64,000 nucleotides of DNA, from assembly GCF_024813435.1 (NCBI RefSeq), contig NZ_JANAEZ010000006.1:124001-188000 (forward strand), read 5' to 3'. Shown piece by piece: positions 1-8,844 of the stretch; within the stretch, counting starts at the first letter, position 1, and every line of letters begins with the position of its first letter. A program made the position numbers and the translations under genes. The notes under the pieces were generated by a model that made no database searches, was not told where the DNA came from, and saw only the letters and a list, made by a program, of their open reading frames with translations. Source of the DNA: Cognataquiflexum gelatinilyticum. Its GTDB lineage: Bacteria; Bacteroidota; Bacteroidia; Cytophagales; Cyclobacteriaceae.

Positions 1-1
1 T

Positions 2-88
2 GACTGCATTTCTTTTGAGACGTATGAATATTGGTTCAGAACATACCATAGCATGACGCGTGCATACGAAACCATGTTGGATTTTTAA
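2..88 (+). CDS. 3' end of an unidentified protein (partial)
   Basis: The window opens inside an open frame that runs 28 codons to a TAA at 86-88 and ends in ...AYETMLDF. It has no stop before that point. The composition (aromatic, polar, no low complexity) is compatible with a real C-terminus. Its stop codon overlaps by 4 bases the stop of the convergent gene at 85-459, an arrangement common for real gene ends. The product cannot be identified from 28 residues. Confidence 0.5.
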   Translation, partial: DCISFETYEYWFRTYHSMTRAYETMLDF

Positions 89-459
89 TCTAATCCAAAA
101 CCCTTCCTTTTTTCAGAAAAATATTCTTTAAGGTCAGGATAATACCTGCTTTCCACCTCAGGAATTCCCAATAGCGTCAGCCCCATATTTCCCGATGCTC
201 TGTCCCAATCCGTTTCCATTGTTTCTATCATAAAAACCACTTCTTGGGTAGACAAAGTTTCAAAGCTCTTGGAAGGACTCAGGTTGATGTCATTGCCATA
301 AAAATCCACTGCTTCATAGTAAATCATTCCGTCTAATAAGTTGGCATAGATACTAATGACTTCACCCCACTGACTTTCGGGGAAGTCCAATCGGATCAAC
401 AAAACGGAAGTCAATCCGGATTCGAAGTATTCTTTGGGTCTGTATTTGAAATCAACCAT
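85..459 (-). CDS. Hypothetical protein, 124 aa
   Basis: I do not recognise this family. The protein is soluble, acidic and aromatic, with no signal peptide or membrane segment. It looks like a small alpha/beta protein with a VDFYGNDINL segment in the middle and a basic C-terminus (SEKRKGFGLD). It stands alone, convergent with the partial gene at the window edge and divergent from the metal-uptake unit that starts near 600. The ATG at 459 is the only sensible start. Confidence 0.7.
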   Translation of the reverse strand: MVDFKYRPKEYFESGLTSVLLIRLDFPESQWGEVISIYANLLDGMIYYEAVDFYGNDINLSPSKSFETLSTQEVVFMIETMETDWDRASGNMGLTLLGIPEVESRYYPDLKEYFSEKRKGFGLD

Positions 460-549
460 ACCGGGAAATTACTCAAATTATGTCAAAAGGTCGTTTTTTG
501 ACAGTTCTAAAAGTGAAATCTGAAAATCAAAAAAGTATGAATGGTAATT

Positions 550-576
550 TTTGATTAACATTCTTAATTATATTTG
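550..576 (+). promoter_or_regulatory. Bacteroidetes-type promoter (-33 TTTG / -7 TATATTTG)
   Basis: TTTG at 550-553 is followed after 15 bases by TATATTTG at 569-576, a full match to the Bacteroidetes -7 consensus TAnnTTTG. It lies just ahead of the His-rich protein gene. It overlaps the TTG at 574, so translation must start downstream of that codon. Confidence 0.6.
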
Positions 577-603
577 CGTTTACTGTTTGTATTGTTGAAA
601 AAA

Positions 604-966
604 GTGAAAAAATTTCGAAACATAGTCCCATTCCTCAGTCATTTCAGCTTGGCCCTCATGCTCAGCATTTTGGCTAATGGGGTATTGTTTTTTCACTCTC
701 ATGAGTTGAATGGGAAGATCATCACCCACGCTCACCCCATTCTGACTTTAGAACAGGAATCCCAACCTGACCATGGGCATACAGAGGAGGAACTGATCAT
801 TCTGGATCTGCTCGCACATGCTGATTATATTGTTTATCAGTTTGAAGTTCCAGTTCCTGAATCTATTGTTTTTGATCAAAGTTTTGAATCTTCACTAACT
901 TCTATTGAGTTTTTTACCCAAGTCCAATTGGGATTTGACCATCGGGGGCCACCCGCTATTGCCTGA
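604..966 (+). CDS. Small histidine-rich membrane-anchored protein upstream of a TonB receptor
   Basis: The protein has one N-terminal hydrophobic helix (FLSHFSLALMLSILANGVLFF) followed by a short exported domain rich in His: HSHE, THAHP, DHGHTEEEL, LAHADY, FDHRG. These clusters look like metal ligands, so I infer a periplasmic metal-binding or sensing role. The reading frame opens at a TTG (574), but a promoter -7 box covers that codon. GTG at 604 (KKFRNIVPF) is the best start I see, with TTG 595 as the alternative. The ZnuD-like receptor follows 78 bases downstream, so the pair probably acts in metal uptake. The function is inference from composition and context. Confidence 0.65.
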   Translation: MKKFRNIVPFLSHFSLALMLSILANGVLFFHSHELNGKIITHAHPILTLEQESQPDHGHTEEELIILDLLAHADYIVYQFEVPVPESIVFDQSFESSLTSIEFFTQVQLGFDHRGPPAIA

Positions 967-1044
967 TTTTTACCTTGTTGAGTTCATCAAAATCCAACTC
1001 AATTTCATTTTAAATTTCTTTCTTACTTTCTAGCAATTCTAGCA

Positions 1045-3312
1045 ATGCGACTATTATTCGTTATTGCCTTTACCCTGATTTCAGTTGGTGTATTGGCAGC
1101 ACAAGATCTTACTATCACAGGACGTGTCCTTGATAAAAACACCAATTCTCCTTTGCCGGGTGTATCTGTTTTCGTTCCCGAACTCAATCGCGGCGTGGTT
1201 ACCGACTTAGATGGAAACTTTAAAATCACCTCTCTTCCTGAGAAAAACATTACTTTCCAGATTTCATTTATCGGATATTCCACTCAGGTACAAACAATCA
1301 GGCCTGGCAATTCGGCCAAGTCCCTGGTCATCCAGCTGGAGGAATCCACCACCAATATTGACGAAGTGGTGATTTCCGGCGCTTATATCATGAGCAAGGA
1401 AAGTTCTCCCATCAGCATCGAAAAGGTGGACCGAATGGCAATTCTCAAAATGCCTTCACCAAGTCTGATGACGGCCCTCACCAGAACTCCTGGAGTCAAT
1501 GAAATTTCCTTAGGACCAGGCATCAGCAAACCTGTCATCAGAGGCCTTTCTTTTAGCAGGGTTTTGTCAGTATACCAGGGAGGAAGATTCGAAAACCAGC
1601 AATGGGGTGCCGACCATGGATTGGGATTGACCGAAACAGGAATCGGCAATGTCGAGTTGATCAAAGGTCCTGCTTCCTTGATTTATGGATCAGGAGCGAT
1701 GGCAGGTGTGGTCAACTTGATAGAGGAAAAAGATGCTGCCCAAGGCGATGTTGACGGGTATGTCAACTTGCGTGGATACAGCAATAATCTTGGACTTCGG
1801 TCAGAGGTCGGAGTGAAAGGAGCCGGAGAAAATGGTTTTGTATGGTCCATGAACGGGGCCTTGGAATCCCATGCCGATTACATTGACGGTGATGGCAGGA
1901 CTATGGGAAACACAAGATTCAATACCCAAAACCTGAAAGCAGGTGTCGGTCTTCAAAAGAAATGGGGTGATACCCGACTCAGGTATACGTACATGAAACA
2001 GAAGCTCGGAATTTTGGATGAAAATGCCATAGATGAGTTGGCAACTTTTAGAGGAGACCGCAGTACCCAAGTTCCTTATCAAAATGTAACTGACCATTTC
2101 TTTTCCTCCGAAACCAATGTGTTTTTGGGAGAAGATAAGTTTAAAGCTACTTTTGGATTGCATAAAAACCTCCGGGAAGAATTGGAATCCGGTGGGTCAA
2201 GTGTGGATTTGGGTCTGAACCAGACCAATGTAATGTACGACCTTAAGTACTTTAAGTCCTTGAATCCACATTTAGAGGCAATCTTTGGCGTTCAGGGTTT
2301 TGTACTCAACACAATCAATTATGACGACGCTTTAGAATTTTTGATCCCTGATGCCAGGAAAGACGACCGTTCTGTTTATGGCTTATTGAATTATAATAAA
2401 GACAAATGGGTAATTCAAGGTGGATTGAGGTATGATTATAGAAAAGTAAATGTAGATGCAAGTGCCCCTCATTTTATCGATTTTGGGTTTATCCTGCCTG
2501 GAGAACCTGAAGACAGGAAACTTGAGAGGACATTCGATGGAGTGACCACGAGTGGTGGGGCTACCTTTAGACCGGATGAAAAATGGAGATTCAGGTTAAA
2601 CATTGCGCAGGGTTTCAGAGCTCCCGATTTGGCGGAATTATTTTCCAATGGGGTACATCCCGGAACCAGAAGATTTGAAAAAGGAAATGCGTCCTTTGAA
2701 AGAGAACAAAACATTCAGACTGACTTTGGTATCCGTTACAGCGGCAAAGGATTTGCGCTTTCCGGAGAAGTTTTTTATAACAGCATCAACAACTATATTT
2801 TCTTTGCCCCTACCGGAGAAGTGCAGGAAGATTTGGATATATGGTCATTCGAGCAGGCAGATGCGAGACTTTATGGCGGAGAAATTGAGTTGGATATCCA
2901 GCCAACATCCATCAAGTGGATCAGTGGATCGACTTCGTACGCCATGGTCATCGGACAGAGAAGAAATGACATGACATACCTGCCTTATATTCCGGCATTC
3001 CGCTGGAATCAGAATGTGGATTTCAGGTTGAAAGATATCGGGATTATCCAAAAACCATACATAAGCCTATTGGGTTCTTTGGTTTTTGATCAGGAAAGAG
3101 CAGCACCTTTGGAGGAGGCAACTCCGGGTTATTTCCTTTTGGGGATGAATATCGGTGGGAACCTAAAAATCGGAAGCAACACCATGGATATTTATGTCAG
3201 TGGAACCAACCTTTTGAATAAAGCTTACTTGGATCACCTTTCCCTGTTTAGGCCTTTTGGCGTCAATCAGATGGGAAGAAATATTGCGTTGAATGTCAGA
3301 ATTCCTTTTTGA
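1045..3312 (+). CDS. TonB-dependent outer-membrane receptor, ZnuD-like
   Basis: The 755-aa protein has a signal peptide (about residues 1-19, cleaved after LAA), a carboxypeptidase-regulatory-like beta-sandwich (about 23-105, TGRVLDKNTNSPLPGVSV), a plug domain (about 110-235) and a 22-strand-type barrel ending in the terminal Phe of NVRIPF. The plug segments PVIRGLSF, GADHGLGL and ELIKGPASLIYGSGAMAGVVN follow the pattern of the ZnuD zinc-receptor family (PVIRGL, then EDHA, then RGPATLLYGSGAIGGVVN). The receptor imports a ligand across the outer membrane using TonB energy; zinc or another metal is the likely cargo. It follows a His-rich protein gene and is 19 bases ahead of an SGNH lipoprotein gene, probably co-transcribed. 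The receptor class is certain and the substrate is inferred. Confidence 0.92.
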   Translation: MRLLFVIAFTLISVGVLAAQDLTITGRVLDKNTNSPLPGVSVFVPELNRGVVTDLDGNFKITSLPEKNITFQISFIGYSTQVQTIRPGNSAKSLVIQLEESTTNIDEVVISGAYIMSKESSPISIEKVDRMAILKMPSPSLMTALTRTPGVNEISLGPGISKPVIRGLSFSRVLSVYQGGRFENQQWGADHGLGLTETGIGNVELIKGPASLIYGSGAMAGVVNLIEEKDAAQGDVDGYVNLRGYSNNLGLRSEVGVKGAGENGFVWSMNGALESHADYIDGDGRTMGNTRFNTQNLKAGVGLQKKWGDTRLRYTYMKQKLGILDENAIDELATFRGDRSTQVPYQNVTDHFFSSETNVFLGEDKFKATFGLHKNLREELESGGSSVDLGLNQTNVMYDLKYFKSLNPHLEAIFGVQGFVLNTINYDDALEFLIPDARKDDRSVYGLLNYNKDKWVIQGGLRYDYRKVNVDASAPHFIDFGFILPGEPEDRKLERTFDGVTTSGGATFRPDEKWRFRLNIAQGFRAPDLAELFSNGVHPGTRRFEKGNASFEREQNIQTDFGIRYSGKGFALSGEVFYNSINNYIFFAPTGEVQEDLDIWSFEQADARLYGGEIELDIQPTSIKWISGSTSYAMVIGQRRNDMTYLPYIPAFRWNQNVDFRLKDIGIIQKPYISLLGSLVFDQERAAPLEEATPGYFLLGMNIGGNLKIGSNTMDIYVSGTNLLNKAYLDHLSLFRPFGVNQMGRNIALNVRIPF

Positions 3313-3331
3313 AAGGAATAAATATCTATAA

Positions 3332-4015
3332 ATGAACAAGATTGTCAAGGTAATATTTTGGGTTTTCTTTTTGGGACTGAATGCATGTATGGAACCAAGG
3401 GAAAACCCATCTTTGACAAAATCTGATCCTAAGATCCTTGCTATCGGAAACAGCATTACCTGGCATCCACCGGCCTCTGAAATCGGTTGGAACGGAAATT
3501 GGGGCATGGCGGCAAGTTCTGGGGACAAAGATTATTTTTCTGTGTTAGGCTCTTTGGTCAAATCTATAAAGCCGGAGGCTAATCTGAAAAGGGAAAACGT
3601 GTATCCTTTTGAAAGAGGCTTTGAATCCTTTGACTTTTCTTATTATGATCATCTCCGAGATTTTAATCCCGACATTCTGATTATCAGATTTGGAGAAAAT
3701 ATCGGAGAATCCGAGGTCACCGGGAATGTACTTGCGGAATCAATCAAATTTTTTTCCGATTACCTGGCAAACGGCAGAAAGATGGAAGTCATTGTCACAA
3801 CTACTTTTTGGTACAGCGAAAAAGTAAATCAGCAACTTATTTTGGCTGCCCAAACAAACGGCTGGGAACTCGTAAACCTGACAGATCTTGGATCAAAAGA
3901 AGAGAATATGGCCATTGGGCTATTTCTCCATGAAGGTGTGGCTAAACATCCTGGTGACTTGGGTATGGAAAGGATAGCAAAGAGGATATTTGAAACTTTG
4001 AAAAAGTTAATTTAA
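3332..4015 (+). CDS. SGNH/GDSL-type hydrolase lipoprotein
   Basis: A lipoprotein signal ends in the lipobox LNAC near residue 19. The mature part has SGNH hydrolase blocks: block I as ILAIGNSIT (catalytic Ser, with the usual GDS altered to GNS), block III as RFGEN in place of GxND, and a C-terminal HPGDLGM resembling the HPNDxG block that carries the catalytic His. This suggests an esterase or acyl/acetyl hydrolase facing the periplasm or surface. The substrate is unknown. The gene sits 19 bases after the TonB receptor and is probably in its operon. The altered block III could mean atypical or weak activity. Confidence 0.8.
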   Translation: MNKIVKVIFWVFFLGLNACMEPRENPSLTKSDPKILAIGNSITWHPPASEIGWNGNWGMAASSGDKDYFSVLGSLVKSIKPEANLKRENVYPFERGFESFDFSYYDHLRDFNPDILIIRFGENIGESEVTGNVLAESIKFFSDYLANGRKMEVIVTTTFWYSEKVNQQLILAAQTNGWELVNLTDLGSKEENMAIGLFLHEGVAKHPGDLGMERIAKRIFETLKKLI

Positions 4016-4151
4016 AATAAATTCCATTTGCAACAGATCAAATGAGGCAGATGCCTTTTTGAATGGTTTTATCCAAGCGCTTTTGTATATATTCCATTGG
4101 ATAATCCATCGAATAAAACTAATTTTGGCCGACCTATTAAAATACCCCCCC

Positions 4152-5420
4152 ATGAAAAGAGATCAGGCTATTTTTGACCTAATTACCAAAGAGGAAAACC
4201 GTCAAAAAACCGGAATTGAGTTGATTGCCTCCGAAAACTTTACCAGCAAACAGGTAATGGAGGCAGCAGGAAGTGTATTGACCAACAAGTATGCAGAAGG
4301 CCTCCCGGGAAAGCGCTACTATGGCGGTTGTGAAGTTGTAGACCAAATCGAGCAACTTGCAATCGATCGGGCAAAAGCACTTTTTGGTGCCACTTGGGCC
4401 AATGTGCAGCCACATTCCGGCGCTCAGGCCAATGCAGCTGTTTTCTTGGCTGTCCTTAATCCGGGAGATCCGATTTTAGGTTTTGACCTTTCACATGGAG
4501 GTCATTTGACACACGGTTCTCCGGTTAATTTTTCAGGAAAATTATACCAACCGCATTTTTACGGTGTAGAAGAAGAGACAGGAGTAATTGACTACGACAA
4601 AGTTGAAGCCAAAGCATTGGAAGTAAAACCAAAACTGTTGATCTGCGGTGCTTCTGCTTACAGCAGGGATTGGGATTATGAAAGGTTGAGAGACATTGCG
4701 GACCAAGTTGGGGCATTGTTATTGGCAGACATTTCACATCCTTCGGGCTTGATTGCAAAAGGACTTTTAAATGACCCTCTTGAGTATTGCCATATTGTGA
4801 CCACTACCACCCACAAAACCCTCCGTGGACCTAGGGGTGGATTGATCTTGATGAGAGATGATTTTGACAATCCTTTTGGACTGAAAACACCAAAAGGTGA
4901 ATTGAGAAAAATGTCCTCTCTCTTGGATTCAGGCGTATTTCCCGGAACTCAAGGCGGACCGTTGGAACATATCATTGCGGCCAAAGCAATCGCATTTGAA
5001 GAAGCACTTTCAGATGAGTATATGGACTATGTCCTGCAAGTCAAAAAGAATGCCGCTGTCATGGCTGAATCATTTGTGGGCTTAGGCTACCAGATTATTT
5101 CAGGTGGTACAGACAATCACATGATGCTGATTGACCTCCGGAATAAAGACCTGACGGGTAAACTGGCTGAAGAGACCTTGGGTAAAGTTGACATTACTAT
5201 CAATAAAAACATGGTTCCTTTCGACACCCGATCGCCATTTGTCACTTCAGGAATGAGAGTGGGAACAGCGGCTGTCACCACCCGTGGGTTGAAAGAAGAG
5301 GACATGCGCAAAATCGTATCCCTCATAGACAGGGCATTGACAAACCATAGTGATGAGGCAGAATTGGCCAAAATCAAATCTGAAGTCAACGGTTGGATGG
5401 TTCAGTTTCCATTGTATTAA
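4152..5420 (+). CDS. glyA: Serine hydroxymethyltransferase
   Basis: This cytosolic PLP enzyme interconverts serine and glycine with transfer of a one-carbon unit to tetrahydrofolate. Diagnostic segments are IELIASENF near the N-terminus, KYAEGLPGKRYYGGC, the HSGAQAN loop and the PLP-lysine motif TTTTHKTLRGPRGG. From the ATG at 4152 (MKRDQAIFD) the product is 422 aa, the usual length. The frame is open back to 4059, but that extension is hydrophobic and unlike the family, so 4152 is chosen. tatC follows 15 bases after the stop, suggesting a glyA-tatC-rpiB transcription unit. Confidence 0.95.
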   Translation: MKRDQAIFDLITKEENRQKTGIELIASENFTSKQVMEAAGSVLTNKYAEGLPGKRYYGGCEVVDQIEQLAIDRAKALFGATWANVQPHSGAQANAAVFLAVLNPGDPILGFDLSHGGHLTHGSPVNFSGKLYQPHFYGVEEETGVIDYDKVEAKALEVKPKLLICGASAYSRDWDYERLRDIADQVGALLLADISHPSGLIAKGLLNDPLEYCHIVTTTTHKTLRGPRGGLILMRDDFDNPFGLKTPKGELRKMSSLLDSGVFPGTQGGPLEHIIAAKAIAFEEALSDEYMDYVLQVKKNAAVMAESFVGLGYQIISGGTDNHMMLIDLRNKDLTGKLAEETLGKVDITINKNMVPFDTRSPFVTSGMRVGTAAVTTRGLKEEDMRKIVSLIDRALTNHSDEAELAKIKSEVNGWMVQFPLY

Positions 5421-5435
5421 TTATTCTAAAAAAGC

Positions 5436-6296
5436 GTGGCCTTAGATCAGTATAAAGAAGAAGAGGAAGAAGAGGGCATGTCCTTTTTGGATCATTTGGA
5501 GCAGTTGAGATGGCACTTGCTGCGGTCTGCGGCTGCCATATTAATATTCACCGTTGCTGCTTTTCTAGCCAAGAGTATTGTATTCGGCGTTGTAATCCTT
5601 GGTCCTTCCAAAGTTGATTTCATCACCTACAGGGTACTTTGTCAGATTTCTGATTATTTTAATGTACCTCCTTTGTGTATAGATACACTTCCTTTTACCA
5701 TCCAAAGCAGGCAGATGACGGGACAGTTTTCCATGCACCTGACCTCAAGTATGGTAGTGGGATTGATCGTCTCATTTCCGTATTTATTTTGGGAAGTGTG
5801 GAAATTTATCTCTCCCGGGCTTTATTCCAAAGAAAGACAAGCGGCCCGTGGTGCGGTGTTCTTTGTCAGTTTGTTGTTCTTTTTGGGGACCGCTTTTGGA
5901 TATTTTATCCTTGCACCGCTTTCTATCAACTTCCTTGCAAACTACCAATTGGATCCAAGCATCCTCAATGAATTTGACATCACGTCTTACATCGGTACCT
6001 TGACCATGCTGGTATTGGCTTCTGCCATTATGTTTCAGCTTCCTGTTGTGATTTATTTCCTTTCCATGTCAGGTTTGGTGACAGCAGCGATGTTGAAATC
6101 TTACAGAAGACATTCTATCGTGGTCATCCTGATTGTTTCTGCCTTGATCACTCCACCGGACGTAATCAGTCAGGTTTTAATTGCAATGCCGATTTTGGTA
6201 TTGTATGAAGTGGGGATACAGGTAGCAAAAAGGCTAGAGAAGAAGCGCGCCAAAAAAGAATTGGAAGACAACTTGAAATACAAAGACAATGGATAA
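5436..6296 (+). CDS. tatC: Sec-independent protein translocase TatC
   Basis: TatC is the multispanning receptor of the twin-arginine translocase and binds the RR signal of folded precursors at the inner membrane. The N-terminus has the family signature MSFLDHLEQLRWHLLRS with its key Glu, and six hydrophobic segments follow. Translation is placed at a GTG (5436), which adds an acidic leader MALDQYKEEEEEEG. ATG 5478 directly at MSFLDHL is the alternative. The gene overlaps rpiB by 8 bases. Likely clients lie in this window: the oxidoreductase at 38369 and the isomerase at 39684 both have RR-type signals. Confidence 0.93.
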   Translation: MALDQYKEEEEEEGMSFLDHLEQLRWHLLRSAAAILIFTVAAFLAKSIVFGVVILGPSKVDFITYRVLCQISDYFNVPPLCIDTLPFTIQSRQMTGQFSMHLTSSMVVGLIVSFPYLFWEVWKFISPGLYSKERQAARGAVFFVSLLFFLGTAFGYFILAPLSINFLANYQLDPSILNEFDITSYIGTLTMLVLASAIMFQLPVVIYFLSMSGLVTAAMLKSYRRHSIVVILIVSALITPPDVISQVLIAMPILVLYEVGIQVAKRLEKKRAKKELEDNLKYKDNG

Positions 6297-6726
6297 GAAA
6301 ATTGCAGTCGGAGGAGACCATGCGGGTTTTGAATATAAAACCAAATTGATCAATGTGCTTGAAGCTGCCGGGTATGAGGTAAAGGATTACGGTCCGTATA
6401 CTTCGGCTTCAGCTGACTATCCTGATTTCGTACATCCGCTATGTAATGCCATCGAAGCCGGGGAATTCAAGCAGGGAATCTTAATATGTGGCAGTGGCAA
6501 CGGTGTTGCAATTACCGCCAACAAACATCAGGGAATCCGGGCAGCACTGTGCTGGAATGAGGACTTGGCAGCTTTGGCAAGACAACATAACGATGCCAAT
6601 GTATTGGCTTTGCCTGCAAGGTTTATTTCATTTGACCTAGCGTCAAAGCTTTCAGAAATATTTCTGACCACAGAATTTGAAGGGGGCAGACATGCCACTA
6701 GGGTGAATAAAATCGCCTGTAAATAG
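6289..6726 (+). CDS. rpiB: Ribose-5-phosphate isomerase B (RpiB/LacAB family)
   Basis: The enzyme interconverts ribose 5-phosphate and ribulose 5-phosphate in the pentose phosphate pathway. The 145-aa length and motifs fit RpiB: KIAVGGDHAGFEYK at the start, DYPDFVHPLC, and the catalytic-Cys loop ILICGSGNGVAITANK, followed by RAALCW and the AR-HNDANVLALPAR phosphate-binding segment. Translation is coupled to tatC by an 8-base overlap. A strong terminator lies right after the stop codon and ends the unit. Confidence 0.93.
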   Translation: MDKKIAVGGDHAGFEYKTKLINVLEAAGYEVKDYGPYTSASADYPDFVHPLCNAIEAGEFKQGILICGSGNGVAITANKHQGIRAALCWNEDLAALARQHNDANVLALPARFISFDLASKLSEIFLTTEFEGGRHATRVNKIACK

Positions 6727-6727
6727 C

Positions 6728-6762
6728 AAATCCTCCTCATGAAAATGGGGAGGATTTTTTTT
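6728..6762 (+). terminator. Rho-independent terminator after rpiB
   Basis: A 9-bp stem (AAATCCTCC at 6728-6736 with GGAGGATTT at 6749-6757) and a 12-base loop are followed by an unbroken T run to 6762. It starts one base after the rpiB stop. Confidence 0.9.
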
Positions 6763-6763
6763 G

Positions 6764-6960
6764 TTCATTGTCCATGGTTGATAGTCCAAAGACGATGGAA
6801 ATAAAGTGAATTGACCACAGACCACGGTTGACAATCCATTGCCGCTTCAATTGGACTTCAATCTAGGTTTTTCCAAGATTCCTTTAAAACCCACCGAGAT
6901 ACTAAAAATGCCCAAATGCTAGAAAAATGTCCGTAAATCAAAAATCGTACTTCGTAACTC
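6764..6960. repeat. Non-coding intergenic tract with degenerate repeats
   Basis: Between the rpiB terminator and the end of yjdM are imperfect copies of a short unit: CCATGGTTGATAGTCCA near 6771, and CCACAGACCACGGTTGACAATCCA near 6814. Such units are typical of degraded intergenic repeats. I see no gene here. Confidence 0.35.
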
Positions 6961-6971
6961 GAACTACCTTC

Positions 6972-7307
6972 TCAAGCTTTTTTCACAAATTCAGACTTCA
7001 AGGCCATGGATCCGAATCCATCTATTTTGCAGTCGATATTGTGGTCACCCTCTACCAATCTAATGTTTTTCACTTTTGTGCCTGCCTTAATTGGATGCGC
7101 AGCACCTTTGACGGGAAGGTTTTTGATGATGGTGACAGAATCCCCGTTTGACAATATTGCCCCGTTAGAATCTTTTACTACCAAACCCTCTTCAGCTTCT
7201 GCCTCCTCAGCTTCCCATTCAAAAGCACATTCCGGACAGACAAATTTGCCATCCAATTCATAAGTATATTCAGATTTACAGGCTGGGCAAGAGGGTAGGT
7301 TTTCCAT
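6972..7307 (-). CDS. yjdM: Zinc-ribbon protein YjdM (PhnA family)
   Basis: The 111-aa protein has an N-terminal zinc ribbon (CPACKSEY...CPECAFEW, four Cys) and the C-terminal beta-barrel PhnA domain: VVKDSNGAILSNGDSVTIIKNLPVKGA, KAGTKVKNIRLVEGDHNIDCKIDG. The family was once linked to phosphonate metabolism by mis-annotation, and its actual function is unsettled. It has an unusually Glu/Ala-rich linker (EAEEAEAEEG) between the two domains. It is transcribed alone, convergent to rpiB. Confidence 0.92.
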   Translation of the reverse strand: MENLPSCPACKSEYTYELDGKFVCPECAFEWEAEEAEAEEGLVVKDSNGAILSNGDSVTIIKNLPVKGAAHPIKAGTKVKNIRLVEGDHNIDCKIDGFGSMALKSEFVKKA

Positions 7308-7607
7308 GGGGTGAATTTAAGGTAAATACTTAAAAATGTATGGTGGGAATCCGAATTCTTAAATAAAATTACTTTTAGTTTTTTTTAAATAGGTTGAAAA
7401 AATTTTATCCAATGTCAAAAAAGTTTGCCTTTGTCTAGGAATTTTTGTGGGTAAAAAATTTGAGTAATTATTGGCAAGAAGAATCAAAAATACTTAATAG
7501 TCATTTTCATTTTTTACCAGAAATGCATAATTTAAAATCTAAATAACTGAAAGGCAAAGTATTGTATTTTACCTGTCGAATTTTTGGAATCTAAATTATT
7601 TTGAAAA
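7308..7607. other. AT-rich divergent intergenic region
   Basis: This 300-base region separates the divergent yjdM and M15 peptidase genes and must hold both promoters. I see no gene. A TGCCTTTG near 7424 is one mismatch from the -7 consensus TAnnTTTG and could serve the peptidase gene. No convincing hairpin or repeat was seen. Confidence 0.3.
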
Positions 7608-8399
7608 ATGAGCACAACGGAATTGATCAAATTTGTACAGACTTGGTTAACCGAAAAAGGATATTTCCAAGGCGCAGTAAATGGAAACATGGATCCCTCG
7701 ACCCTACATGCCATAAGTAAGTTAACTGAAATTCCATCTGACTGGTCAGGGAAGAGAAAACTCATCGGATCTGTCCAACTAATCTGCAAAGAATATGGAG
7801 TTGATCCTGGACCTTTGGATGGATATTGGGGACCCGATACAAAACACGGTTATGAGACCGTTATCTTCATTAGAAACAAGGGACAAAAGCCTCCGGTTTG
7901 GCGCCCTGAGGAAATCACCCTACCGGTCAGTAGATGGCCCAAGCAGTTTACACAGGAGTTTGACAATTTCTATGGTCCCAAAGGAAGTAGTCTTGTTATA
8001 GCCCAAAGTGCCTATCCGCTTAAATTATCCTGGAATCCTAGCCAAATTGTAAATCGGTTTACTTGCCATCAAAAGGTAAAGGCAAGCGTTGAAAAGGTTC
8101 TGAAGGATGTCCTGGCCCACTATGGAATCGAAGAAATCAAACGATTGAGGCTGGATTTTTTTGGAGGATGCTATAATGACAGGGCAATGCGTGGAGGGAC
8201 TAAACCAAGTATGCATAGTTGGGGAATTGCCTTGGATTTCGATCCAAAAAACAATGACCTGCACTGGGGAAGAGACAGGGCTACTTTTGCAAGACCGGAA
8301 TATGAAGCGTGGTGGCGTATGTGGGAAAATGAAGGATGGACAAGTCTGGGACGTCAGAGAAATTTTGATTGGATGCATGTCCAAGCAGCCGGGATTTGA
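7608..8399 (+). CDS. Peptidoglycan peptidase of the M15 family with N-terminal wall-binding region
   Basis: Residues 1-90 look like two peptidoglycan-binding half-repeats (WLTEKGYFQGAVNGNMDPST and KEYGVDPGPLDGYWGPDT). The C-terminal part is an M15 (VanY/endolysin-type) zinc peptidase: SMHSWGIALDFD supplies His203 and Asp210, and DWMHVQ supplies His257, the expected three metal ligands. It would cleave stem peptides of murein. There is no signal peptide, as in phage endolysins. It ends 18 bases from the last gene of the eCIS locus on the opposite strand, so it may help release particles or act as a cargo. That link is only positional. Confidence 0.8.
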   Translation: MSTTELIKFVQTWLTEKGYFQGAVNGNMDPSTLHAISKLTEIPSDWSGKRKLIGSVQLICKEYGVDPGPLDGYWGPDTKHGYETVIFIRNKGQKPPVWRPEEITLPVSRWPKQFTQEFDNFYGPKGSSLVIAQSAYPLKLSWNPSQIVNRFTCHQKVKASVEKVLKDVLAHYGIEEIKRLRLDFFGGCYNDRAMRGGTKPSMHSWGIALDFDPKNNDLHWGRDRATFARPEYEAWWRMWENEGWTSLGRQRNFDWMHVQAAGI

Positions 8400-8416
8400 A
8401 GTAATTGAAAGGATGC

Positions 8417-8809
8417 CTAAGAATTTAAATCAGAAACATTGTCAGTTTTTGTATACTGAATTAATTCACCCTCTGGGGTTAATTTGACTATTGAACTTCC
8501 GACGACACTTTGGTTATAGGATTCATACGCAAGGTTTATAGTAATTCTTACAGCTTGGCTACCCTGATGAATGGTATTGTTGAATGAAACATTTATTGTT
8601 AATTCCCCATTTTGTTCACTCTCAATTCTATCCAATTTTGCATCCGTTATCCTTAAATTTTTTCCGTTGGATTCAAATTTAAAGGAAATGCCGATTTCAA
8701 TTTTATCAATAAATCTAAATCTCAGTTCAGATATATGGGAATATGACTCTCCTGAAATTTTGGCCTGAAGTTTATGGTTATCACTTACTTTAAACGAAGT
8801 TTTTATCAT
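8417..8809 (-). CDS. Small beta-rich protein at the end of the eCIS operon, 130 aa
   Basis: I do not recognise a named family. The protein is a soluble run of alternating beta-strands (LRFRFIDKIEIGISFKF, ELTINVSFNN, AVRITINLAY) with no signal peptide. Its strand pattern, including a GSxxxRxTIN segment, resembles the C-terminal region of the DUF4157 protein 35 bases upstream (GSASFRFTINV), so it may be a free-standing relative of that domain, or an immunity or chaperone partner. It is the last gene in the minus-strand block. The M15 peptidase gene converges on it. Confidence 0.7.
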   Translation of the reverse strand: MIKTSFKVSDNHKLQAKISGESYSHISELRFRFIDKIEIGISFKFESNGKNLRITDAKLDRIESEQNGELTINVSFNNTIHQGSQAVRITINLAYESYNQSVVGSSIVKLTPEGELIQYTKTDNVSDLNS

Positions 8810-8844
8810 TTTCTTATTTGTCTTATTGATAGACTTTTCAGCCT

